64,000 nucleotides of DNA, taken from Heterotrichella gracilis. Its lineage: Eukaryota; Sar; Xanthophyceae; Tribonematales; Xanthonemataceae. Shown in pieces: positions 46,318-56,576 of this stretch. Numbering within the stretch: the stretch's first letter is position 1; every line of letters starts with the position of its first letter. The notes below the pieces were generated by a model. It made no database searches. It saw only the letters and a list, made by a program, of their open reading frames with translations, and was not told the origin of the DNA. The stretch covers positions 95,284 through 159,283 of the forward strand of contig JAULBX010000559.1 in assembly GCA_032358255.1 (NCBI GenBank), written 5' to 3'. The position numbers and the translations under genes were made by a program.

Positions 46318-49300
46318 ATGCCCAACGCAGATCTGCCTATCTATGCGTACACCGACCAAATAGTGCAGGCAGTGAAAGGCAACCCGGTGACGGTCATCAT
46401 AGCCGAGACTGGCTCTGGCAAAACCACGCAAATACCGCAGGTATGCACTGCGCTCGACTGGAGCCCACTTGTATAACACACTATTTATCCAAAACTGAGG
46501 ATTGGTGCACTGTTTCAGCCATGTGCGCATGCGCAATTGCATTGTGCATGCTTGTCAAGGCATCCCGCCTGGAAACACGTGCTCATTGCCCACTGTGCTT
46601 CTGCATGACCACAGCAGCTGCCCTTAACAAGCTGACACACATATCTTGCTGCCTCAGATATTGCTGGAGGCTGGTGTGGCTGGCGATGGCGTCATCGGCA
46701 TCACACAGCCTCGCAGAGTGGTACGAACCCTGAAACCCTAGGCTTCAAACCCTGCTGCCAACTAAGCACACCGAGCTCATGTGAATGCATAGACCGGGCA
46801 GCACTGGTGCCGTGGCCATGGTACCTGGCACATGCTGAGCATGCTGTGATTTAGTCATCCAACTTGTGGGACGTGTGGATGCGTGTGGGACGTGTGGGAC
46901 GTGGGTGTGGATGCGGGAATGCAACAGGGTGCGCCTCAGACCAGGGCATAAACAGCAAAGTGGTGACCTTTGCATCTGCACAAGAAGTGAGACACCACAC
47001 CAACCTGGGCATCCGCTCACAAATGCGTGCGCGTGCCTGCAACGTCCGCCATCCTGCACGCCCCCAGAATCCGCATCCCCCTCACCACCAATGCACCTCT
47101 ACATTCTCGTGGCACCAGCATGCACTCCACATAGTTAGCGGTCATAAAGGGCACTGCAAGGGTTCAAGTGCTACTGTCTCAGTAGGGGCTTGGCGAGGGC
47201 TTGTGTGCTTCCTGCAGGCCGCGGTGATGGTATAAACCCTAAACACCCTGCACTCACCCTAAACCCTAATATGGATGGTGCAGCAAGGCATCCATGTGTT
47301 CCCCACAGGCCGCGGTGATGGTATAAACCTTAAACACCCTGGACTCACCCTAAACCCTAACATGGATGGCGCAGCAAGGCATCCATGTGTTCCCCACAGG
47401 CCGCGGTGATGGTGGCTCGGCGGGTGGCTGAGGAGCGAGACGCGGAGGTGGGAGGGGAGGTGGGCTATGCTGTGCGCTTTGAGGAGCGCACCTCACGCAA
47501 GACACGCATCAAGTACCTCACAGGTGGGTGCTTGCTGGTTGGGGCAATGCTGCAGCCTAGAACCCTGAACCCTAAAGGTCCCGCAGACGGCACCCTGCTT
47601 CTCAGGTCTGGATTAGGTGAACGGGTGCAGCACCAAAGTAGGCATACTCTAAAATTTCCATCTCCCTCACCCCTTTCCATTTAAACCCTAAACATCCTGG
47701 GTCCCACCACCCGCCTACAGACGGTACCCTGCTCCGGGAATGCCTGGACGACCCTCAGCTCACCCGCTACTCAGTCCTGGTCCTGGATGAGGCGCATGAG
47801 CGCAGCCTCAACACAGACATTCTCTTTGGGGTACTCAAGGGGCTGGTGGCCACAAGGACCTCCCCTCTGCGCCTGGTCATAACATCGGCCACCCTGGAGG
47901 GGGAGAAGTTTTCCGCCTATTTTCGGGACTGCCCTGTGCTGCATGTGCCTGGGAGGTGCTTCGAGGTGCAGGTCAGTGGTGACATCCCCCTTCATTTTCA
48001 GGCCCGGTATATAATTGTTGCAATGTCTGCTATGGGGCAGCTCTGCTTCAGCTTTGCATGGGGTAGTAGAGGTTCCTGTTAAATTGTAGGGGCTCCTGCT
48101 CATTCTTGGCGTACCAGGCACTCACGCGAAAGCATCTCGCCAGAAATCTTGGCTGATTTATATAGAACTGGCCAAGATGTGACCACTGGCGCAGGTGGTC
48201 AATGCGCTGGAGGACTGCTCCAAGGAGTTTGTGGCGGCTGCGGTGGACACCGCCATCGACATCCACTGCCATGAACCAGAAGGTGGGTGCAGAGGGGATT
48301 GGAGTGGAGTGGGATGTAATGGGCGCGGTGGGTGGTGGGGTGTTGGATGGGACTAGATTGTGGTAGGATGTCCGGGTGGATGAAGGGGGGCACTGGCATT
48401 GCCGGGTGAGTCTTGGTGTTCTAGGAGGCAGTGATCATTTTGTGTGGAGATGATGATCCACACATGTGCAGCATAACATGTGCTCGCATGAGGTCTTGTT
48501 CCCATAAAACTGTGACAAATTCACACTGAACGGCCCCATGACGCTGGGTTACATGCGCTCCAGCAGTACAACCACCTGAATGACGCCTGATGTACCTCAC
48601 ATGCAAATATGAGACGCACTGGCTCCTCCCCACCATGCCAACCCCCCTCCATCCTTGAATGCTTATATTTTTAATTGTTTTTTATCCCATTGAATTATAC
48701 TTAGATAAATAATATATGAGTGAATTGTAAAACAACTGCCCCCTCGCAGGCGACATCCTCATCTTCCTGACTGGCCAGGCCGAGATCGACAAGGCTGTGG
48801 CTCAGATCAACCAGGAGGTGCGGGGCCTGCCACCCGGCTCCTGTGGGGACCTCATGGTGCTTCCAATCTATGCGGCGCTGCCGCCGGAGCTGCAGGTGGG
48901 TTGGGCTGAGGGCTTAGGGTTCAGCGGTAGGCCAGGGGCGGGTGTGCATGCATTTGAGACATGGTGAGCTGGCATGGTGCGTAGCCTGCCTTGAGCGCTG
49001 CAGGTGGGGCTGTGGTTGCGGGGGCAGCAGTGTGGTTGCGGGGGCAGCAGTGTGGTTGCGGGGGCAGCAGGTGGGGCTGTGGTTGCGGGGCCAGCAGGTG
49101 GGGCTGTGGTTGCGGGGGCAGCAGGTGGGGCTGTGGTTGCGGGGGCAGCAGGCGGGGTTGTGGTTGCGGGGGCAGCAGGCGGGGTTGTGGTTGCGGGGGC
49201 AGCAGGCGGGGTTGTGGTTGCGGGGGCAGCAGTGTGTGCGCGGCCTCCTGGTGCTTCCAGTCTATGCGGCGCTGCCTCTGGAGCTGCAGGTGGGTTGGGT

Positions 49301-52300
49301 TGAGGGTGTAGGGGTAAGGTGCCGGCATGTGAGATCTCTATGTGCACGCTGCAATCGTAGGCAACGCTTCTGGATGTTGCGGATGTGGGATTGCATGCGA
49401 GGCTGTGCGCACACACATAGGTTAGCACGCCATGTAACTACCCATGTAGGTGCGCAGGCATGTAGACAGGCATGGCAGGTGGCGCTGCCGGCAGGCGGGA
49501 GCCGGGTGCATTCGGGGGTCTCATGGCATTGCCGGGTGTATGCCATGATGGGGGTGCGCACCTGCATGTTCTACACGTCTTCCAAATATTGGTGCCACAA
49601 GCAATTGATAAATCTCTAACACCCCATGCTCATGCCCCTGTCCCCTCTGCAGGCAAAAATACTCTCACTGTCTGTCTCGACCCATTCCTCCCCCATGCAC
49701 CCCCTTGCAGGCGCGTGTATTTGCCCCCTGCACCCCCGGGGTGCGCCGCTGCATCGTTGCCACCAACATAGCTGAGACCTCCATCACGGTGCCTGGGGTA
49801 GTGTACGTGATTGACCCTGGCCGGGTGAAGCAGAAGGACTACAACCCGCAGACAGGCATGGACAGCCTGGCGGTGGTGCCCATCTCAAGGTGGGTGCTGC
49901 TCACAGAATCAAATAATGTAAAACAAATAGGTTAATACTCTTTATCTGCATACTTCTTTTCTGTATTTCATAAATGATTGGTAATCTAACTGTTTGCTGC
50001 CTGTTTGTGCATACAGGCGCACCACATTGTGCATTAATTGAGGAAGAGCAACACTTCCAAAACCATTTCCAAACTCAATCCAAAAAACTGGCTTTCGCAG
50101 CTGCTTGTTTGGTGGTACCCTTGCCCCCACCCCCTCGAAATGCTCTTTGACCTACCCCCAATGATCCCCTTCCACAGGGTCCAAGCCACGCAGCGCACGG
50201 GGCGAGCAGGGCGCACCCGCCCTGGCAAGTGCTTCCGCCTGTACACCAAGAAATTCTTTGAGCGCGAGATGCCGAATGTGACCCCCCCCGAGATCCAGCG
50301 CACCTCCCTGCTGTCCGCAGTATTATACCTCAAAAGCCTGCCCCTGCAGATCGACGTGCTAGGGTTTGACTACCTGGATTCGCCCTCGGTGAGGACCCTA
50401 AACCCTAAGTCCTAAACAGGTTTGATTTCCTGGATTCGCCCTCAGGTAGAAATCCCCTGCATCTTATATCCCATGCATGCCACACGTGTTGCACGGAGGG
50501 AGGTTAGTGGTGGTCTTGAGGTGTTCATTCGGGCATGCGCTGCTGGTCAAATGACATGCAATCTCTTGCTTTGTCACACCAATGCCATGTCCAAGCAGGG
50601 CCGTCTCAACACATCGATGTGCCTCTACCTGGTGTGGTTGTAGGTCAATGTGGGTCGCGCAATTGCAGCCTGTCTGCCCCATGCTGTGTGGTACAACTCT
50701 GCAGGAATGTCCAGTTAGTGAGGCCATTGAACCCTGTGCGTTAATGAATTAGGTGCCCAATCACCGAACGTCTTGTTGCAAACCACCTTTCCAGGGCTCC
50801 CCGAATGCCCTCCCCACACACCCTTACCGCTGCCACCCCTCCCTCCCCACACACCCTAACCAGCGCACTCCCTCCCCTCCCTCCCCTTGACAGCCCGAGG
50901 CCCTCCAAGACGCGCTGCGCCAACTCTTTGTGCTGGACGCAATCGACATGGACGGCGCAATTACCCCCCTGGGCCACCAAATGGTAGCGCTCCCCCTGGA
51001 CCCCCCGCTGGCCAGGGCCCTAATTGCGGCCCGGGACCTGGGCTGCGTGCCCAACATGCTGACTGTGGCGGCCATGCTGTCGGCGGAGACCATCTTTTAT
51101 GGGAACAGGTGGGTGTGGATGGGGCTGCAAGAGCTTGTTTTTAAAGGTTTTAGAGGTTACTCTGAAGCCCGAACCATTGCAGCAAAAATTTGGCACGCGG
51201 GACTACGGGACTGCCCAGTGCGAAAAGGTAAAGGGGTTTTCTGTCCTTTGAGAATTACTTTTCCAATGTGCATCTGTCGGGGTTGAGAGGGCACCCATGT
51301 GTGGGACCACTGTGAGGTGTTTTCGCACAGTTATTGTGTGTGGGCGGCATGGGGCTGCCAACACTGGGCATGGAATGGAGGGGACTTGTCGTCACCCATA
51401 GCTGAACACAGTGTATGCATCACTAAACCACATGCATTGTCAGCCAGCCAGCCATGTGTTTTTGCTGCTGATCACCTTTGACATTAGCCAGTCCAGTTTT
51501 CAAGCAGCCTCGCACCAGTCTATAGGGGTTTGCGCCCAATTCCCCCATTTCCTTGCCCTCTTTTTGACGCACGTTCCTCGCTCGTCCTCCCAGGAGCCCT
51601 GAGCAGATTGCCAGCAACCGAGAGGACGCGCGCAAGCTGGGTGACCTAGTGACCAAGCAGGGCAGGGAAACCCTAAAAACCCTAATGTCTGAGGGCCTGG
51701 GCGACCACATCTTGTACCTGCGCCTGTACCAGGCCTGGCAACAAACCGAGTTTTCGCAGCCGTGGTGCAAATCCCTGGGAGTGGACGCCAGGGGGATGCG
51801 GTTTGCAAAAGAAGTGAGGAGGCAGCTGGTGGCCATCAGTCGGGAGGATGGGTCGGGCATTGCAGGTGGGTGGGGAAACCTGCGGGGAAGGGGGGTGCGC
51901 GGGTTACTGTGGGGTGCTGTGTGGGTGGATGGGTGGGTGGCGAGGGCAGTATAGTGATGGGTCATGGTGGAAATCGCTCATCATTTTGCTCCAAGGTTCT
52001 GGGAGTTGACCCCAGGGGGATGCAAATTGCGAAAGAAGTGAGGAGGTAGCTGGTGGCGGTATCCACTAGTAGGGAGGATGGGTCGGGCATTGCAGGTGGG
52101 CGGGGGTGGGCAAAGGGTGGTGTGTGAGTTGTGCGGGCAACAAAATGCACCACTGTGGTCCACTGCCCCATTGGGGCCGCTGGGAAGGATCAAGCATGAA
52201 ACCACCTGCTAAATTCACAACTTGCCCCATTGAACCATAGCACCCTGCCCTACCACGGTGTAGCCCAGCGCGCACACTCCCTGCTCCACCACCGCAGGCG

Positions 52301-53575
52301 CTGCGCGACGGCAAGGGGGAAACACATCAACCAGTGGAAAAGGGGAGGACGGCGAGCCTGCCTCCAAGCGCAGCAAGGTGACGACAGACGAGGTGCTGTC
52401 ACGGGGAGGAAGCCTGGACTTGTTGCGCCAGGCGCTGACTGTGGGGTTTGCCACCCGCATCGGCCGCCGCATGACCATGCACAATGGCTACCGGACGCTG
52501 AATGAGGCGGGCACGCTGGCGCAGCTGCACCCGTCAACGGCGTAGTAAGTGGAAGCCTTTCTTGTTGCTTGTATGGGTGGGTAGGGCAAGGCTATTAGCA
52601 ACAGCATGGACCCTACACCCTGGATCCACGGGTATACTAAACTATATTAACGCTAGTATATTTAATACACCCCTGATGGACCTTATCCATTACGCATCCA
52701 CACATGGGTTCAGGGTTAGTTGTAGGGTTTAGGGTGCTTCTGACACTCTCGTCTCCTGCAGCATCGCCACTGATGACGATCGGCTGCTGCCAGAGTGGGT
52801 CATCTACCACGAGCTCATGGCCACAGGCAAGGTGTTCCTGGCCAAGGTGTGCCCCATCGAGGGGCGGTGGGTGGACCCGCTCCTGCCCAAGCTGCGCGGG
52901 GTGGATGTGCAGCGGCTCAGCGGCGGGAGAACCACTGAGAAGGCCATTGCCACGGCGGAGGCGGCTGCCAATAAAGGCAGGTGGCTCAATGTCCTCGTCA
53001 GTGTAATTCATGCATGGCATGGTTCAGAAGGTTGTCGTGCGTCACACAAAATGTTGGTTGGAAGCATTGCTGGCCATACATATTTGTGCGGCGTTGCTGC
53101 ACTGTGTTAGGCTGATCTGCGCATCCATGTAATGCGCAGCAATACGGCACGCACCCTGCCCTATCTGTTTCTGTTCCAGATGGGTTCAATTAGGCCTTGC
53201 ATGTTGAAAGTACCCACATGCACTTACAAACACAGCCAGTGCAGGGTCCAGCCATGCAGCATCAAACATTTCCGCCATTTTCAATACCATATGTTCATCT
53301 TGCATGAACAATGTCCTGCTGGGCCGCATCCCGCTGTGGGCCTTGCCTAGTAGCACACCTTTCCCCCTTTCTACCACGGCACCACCATGGTCCATGCATG
53401 AAGCCTGGTTGGTAAGGTCACTGAACCCATCCTCAATTGATTGCATCCTGTTGTAGACCAGCATGAGGCGGAGCGCAAGGCGGCGGCAGCGGCTGCACTG
53501 GTGCGGCGCAACGACAACGTGGCGGTGGATGCAGCGCGCGCACGCTACCTGGCCCGCAAGGCAGCCAAGAAGTGA
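46318..53575 (+). CDS. DEAH4: DEAH-box RNA helicase, DEAH4 type, about 750 aa
   Basis: Thirteen exons in phase: 46318-46440, 46658-46720, 47400-47523, 47721-47971, 48195-48282, 48750-48895, 49711-49889, 50178-50388, 50894-51108, 51594-51865, 52298-52544, 52762-52976 and 53457-53575. Motifs: Walker [14 protein letters not shown] (29-41), ITQPRRV (Ia), DEAH (126-129), [10 protein letters not shown] (III), [13 protein letters not shown] (IV), [10 protein letters not shown] (V) and [12 protein letters not shown] (VI). Winged-helix, ratchet and OB-fold blocks follow ([45 protein letters not shown]), then an end [11 protein letters not shown]. Short N-terminus and end match Arabidopsis At1g27900. 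It would remodel RNA or RNP with ATP, probably in splicing. The exon 12 donor is ambiguous: GC (AAAG|GCAGGT) keeps phase best. Five of its splice junctions are duplicated in introns. Confidence 0.93.
47218..47399. repeat. two 91-nt tandem copies of the DEAH4 exon 3 start
   Basis: GCCGCGGTGATGGT, the first codons of exon 3 with the preceding acceptor, occurs at 47218, 47309 and at the real exon 47400, exactly 91 nt apart. Each upstream copy is followed by CCCTAAACACCCTG(C/G)ACTC plus ACCCTAAACCCTAA. Confidence 0.92.
47560..47602. repeat. intronic copy of the DEAH4 exon 4 acceptor and start
   Basis: AACCCTGAACCCTAAAGGTC followed by CCGCAGACGGCACCCTGCTT mirrors the real junction (ACAGACGGTACCCTGCTC at 47717-47734) and its upstream AAACCCTAAACATCCTGGGT. 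Confidence 0.8.
49005..49249. repeat. G-rich minisatellite in DEAH4 intron 6
   Basis: About nine copies of GTGGTTGCGGGGGCAGCAG, with or without a GTGGGGCT spacer, giving mixed periods near 18 and 27 nt. One strand is strongly G-rich with G-tracts of five. Confidence 0.92.
49250..49308 (+). repeat. intronic copy of the DEAH4 exon 6 end and donor
   Basis: GGTGCTTCCAGTCTATGCGG through GAGCTGCAGGTGGGTTGGG repeats the real exon end and donor at 48857-48905 with few changes. It lies just after the minisatellite. Confidence 0.9.
50418..50446 (+). repeat. intronic copy of the DEAH4 exon 8 end and donor
   Basis: AGGTTTGATTTCCTGGATTC plus GCCCTCAGGTAG copies AGGGTTTGACTACCTGGATT plus CGCCCTCGGTGAG at 50361-50392. 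CCCTAAACCCTAAGTCCTAA lies between the two. Confidence 0.88.
51998..52100 (+). repeat. decayed copy of the DEAH4 exon 10 end and donor
   Basis: About 100 nt matching 51774-51874 with scattered changes. It reads [17 protein letters not shown] and then a TAG stop where exon 10 has Gln (CAG), followed by REDGSGIAG and the same GTGGG donor. If spliced in, it would truncate the protein. Confidence 0.9.
52619..52679. repeat. AT-rich foldback, probably related to those at 31867 and 31972
   Basis: GGATCCACGGGTATACTAAA pairs imperfectly with ...ATTTAATACACCCCTGATGG. It shares the GGGTATACTAA arm with the TDP2 intron elements. Located in DEAH4 intron 11. Confidence 0.6.
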
Positions 53576-54539
53576 CGCACCCTGTGGTGTGGTGCTCGTG
53601 CGGATGGCCATGCAACATTTGGTGAATGTGCTGGTGCCTTCTGCCAGAGGCACATGGCTGCGCTCACTCATGGGTGGATAGGGCGCAGGGTTTAGGGTCT
53701 TCTTAAACCCTAGGCAACTGCTGGAGCTATTGGGCACTGTGACTGCGTGCAAAGCACTGGAGCGAGCGGTGTATAGTATGTGTGCCACTTGTGGTACTTG
53801 TCCTCAGATTGCCTTTACTCCACCCAAGGGTTGGACTGGCAGCCAGTGCCGCACCTACTGTAGTGTAAGAGCTAAGTGAAAGAGCTTTCTTTGGACGAAT
53901 TTGCACTTTGCTGCTGTAGGATTGGGGCAAGTCTCAAGGTTGCTGTGGGTAATCTGAAACCCTAACGTGGTGGGCGACGAGGGTTTGTGATTGTTGGGGA
54001 TCTGCCGTGTCGTCGCCCAAAAGCATTTGATCGTGTGGGCTGGTGTGTCACCGCTCGGCTTCCTCCGCCAGCTACACGTGCAGGGCATGGAGCGCGTATC
54101 TTCCGGGTGTGATCCCCTTCTATCTGGGGTGCAGCTGCCGACCTGGGTTTGGATTTACAAAGTGCGTTACGTGCAAGGGCATGACAGCTGCATCCACCGC
54201 TGACGCAGCAGGGGAAAGAGAGCAATCGGCTTTCCGACATGGATCCTTGCATCCCGACACCAGGGGTCGTGTTGCGATTCTATTTAACCGAAGCAGCTGA
54301 GCAGCTCTGTCCATTCTGTCGAGCTTCTGCTGCGTTCAAGTTGTTAGCTGAACACCGTTCTGAGCTGTTCCTAGCTTTGCATACCCACTGTTGCCGACTT
54401 TGTCACAGCCATCACCGTTTACCGACTTTCAGGTTGCAAACCCAGGAAAAGTTCCGAGCCGTCAAGGTCTCTCCCTGTGTCATATAAAGCCTGGTGCTTT
54501 CCCCACGTAGCAGCGCAGCGCCGCCCCGTTTTGACCACC
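53576..54539. other. intergenic region
   Basis: Downstream of DEAH4 and upstream of the four-pass membrane protein. A weak TTTAGGG-like run occurs at 53688-53712 on both sides of a short spacer. No exon supported. Confidence 0.4.
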
Positions 54540-56576
54540 ATGGGCCTGTTCAACAAAAACAAGTCAAAGACCGCCATGAACGAGTCGCCGTATGACTCGT
54601 CCACTCGCAGCCCCAAGAAAAGCATGTTCAACCTGCGCGACAGCGCCACCTACCGGCGCCTGGCCATCGTTATGCTGGTGCTGGACACACTGGCATGGGT
54701 TGTACTCCTGGGAGGAGTTGCTTCACTCCAGCAGACCTGTGCACCCTCGCGAGCAAACCTGGCCTTCCGTGGGACACCCATCTTTGACCTGTTTCCCATG
54801 CCTGAGTCTGACGGCTGTGCTGCCTTCTTCAGGTAAGCTACACAGCGTTTGGTTGTCTCAAAACTGCTGTGCACTCTGGTGATGTTTGGACTGGAGACCT
54901 GAGATGAAATTCTAGCTTCAGCACAGCTCACAGCTCCTAGCTGACCAAGCTAGGATTTTTTGTTAACTAGTGGCAGGCATGACTTTTCCAAGTCAAACGC
55001 GATAACAATCCCTGCAAGTCACTTGAGTTGCCAGTAAGGAAGGAAGGTTGTAGCTTGACAATGTCAAGCCTTTTCATGCTCAGTTTGGCAGAAGCCCTCC
55101 TGTAACAGTTGCAACCTTCATCCATATGTACAACAATTCTAGTGTCACACAGTGTTGATCAAGATATCTCCCTGCATTGAAGCGCCTTAATTTTAACCCG
55201 CTGGCATCCACTAAAAGTAGGCCTCTGGGCGATTCCTTCAAAAATAGCGCTGACCTATTCCCGCGCCTCCTCTCTGACATGTGATTTGCAATTTTTACCC
55301 TGCAGGTGGCAGTGGTGGGTGACCTCGCTGCAGCTCTTCACCCTGGTTTTCGCCTTCCTCGCAATTTTCATGAAGTAAGTCTCTTTGCAAATGTGCACTT
55401 TAATTGGCCGATGCTAGCAGTGCAATTGATGGCCATTCAAGTTGACCATTGCTTGTTTTGTGATGACTGCAGTGATTGCATGGACCTTGCCTAAGTACTG
55501 ATCTTGTCACCTGCTCATGTCCATGTCTATTTGAAATATCGCTCCACAACTGCAGCACACTTTTGCGCACTGCTGATTTGGTCTGTATGCCAACAATTAT
55601 CCATGCATGATGATCAAATCTCCCTCCCTCCCTCCCTTCTCATTCTAATCCCCCGCCCACTGCAGGGGTCTGCACGTGGCACGCGTGGCACTGTGCTCGC
55701 TCTTGTCCATCGTTACTGTGCTCCTCATGTTCGAGTGCAACCTCTTCTACTATCTGAAGGATCACGTGACTGGTGACCTGCTAACGCGTGGGAAGGTCTT
55801 CTTCTTTGGCAGTCTGTTCACCGCAGGATTCAACCTGGCGCTGGTGATTTTGTTGGGCCTGCACGAGGAACATGCTCATCACAGGGCGGTAAGTGACAAT
55901 TATGTCTTGGGAGATATTTTTCTAAGGCTAATAGCATAGTATGCGAGGAAAAGGGATGTAAAAGGAATGTAATTCCAAGGTGTGAAGTGAAAGGGAAGGA
56001 GAAGAAATGTAAAAGGAATAGAATTCCAAAGTGTGGAAGGTTGACTGCTGTTTGTGTTGGTAAAGTGTGCAGCAAATATGATAAAGTAAGATATGTTGAC
56101 GACATTAATATATGGAACATTGATATTAATAACAAGCAATTAATTCTGCATATTGCTTGCAATGTAAGGCGTATATTGTGCACAGTAGGATGAGGTATGG
56201 GTAGCTTGCAAATGGCAAAATATTGTATCATGCTAAAGTGTCCACTAAGCAGGCTAGCATGAACATTCGACTGACTGTTGCATGTAATATTAGCCTGCGC
56301 GGCGCCATGTCACCTCCGTGCGCAAATGCTGAATCGAATGGGTGTGGTGGCTAATTCCACAGCGCAATGAAGATTGGCAACCTAGTCTTGAGCGGTATTT
56401 CCTTGTTTTTGCAGGTTGGCATTTCAGATGGAACTCCAAAGGCAAGCCATGGTGGCCTGGCCCAAGCTGGTGCTGCATCCTACCCCCCAGAAACTACAGC
56501 TGTGCCGATTGGTGGTGCACGTACAGCTGACAATGGTGGCCGCTACACTACCACGTCGCCAGGTGGTATGGTATAG
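54540..56576 (+). CDS. four-pass membrane protein, MARVEL-like topology, 248 aa
   Basis: Four exons close exactly: 54540-54832, 55306-55374, 55666-55888 and 56415-56576. The start context CACCATGGG is strong. A basic cytosolic N-terminus (MGLFNKNKSKTAMNE) is followed by four hydrophobic helices: LAIVMLVLDTLAWVVLLGG, VTSLQLFTLVFAFLAIFM, ALCSLLSIVTVLLMFECN and SLFTAGFNLALVILLGL. A loop with Cys residues (QQTCAPS, DGCAAFF) follows helix 1. The C-terminal tail is Gly/Ala/Thr-rich and soluble. The layout recalls MARVEL/tetraspan vesicle proteins, but I do not recognise a named family. Function unknown; it is likely in the secretory or plasma membrane. Confidence 0.75.

Noticed and set aside
49005-49249. 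CRISPR-like array of regularly spaced repeats
   Set aside because: Spacers are themselves repeated and the locus is an intron of a eukaryotic gene; it is a minisatellite.
48868-49428. Long minus-strand frame of PPAAPATT repeats, and plus-strand frames of GGAVVAGAA repeats
   Set aside because: Translations of the intronic minisatellite; repetitive DNA of this period is open in several frames.
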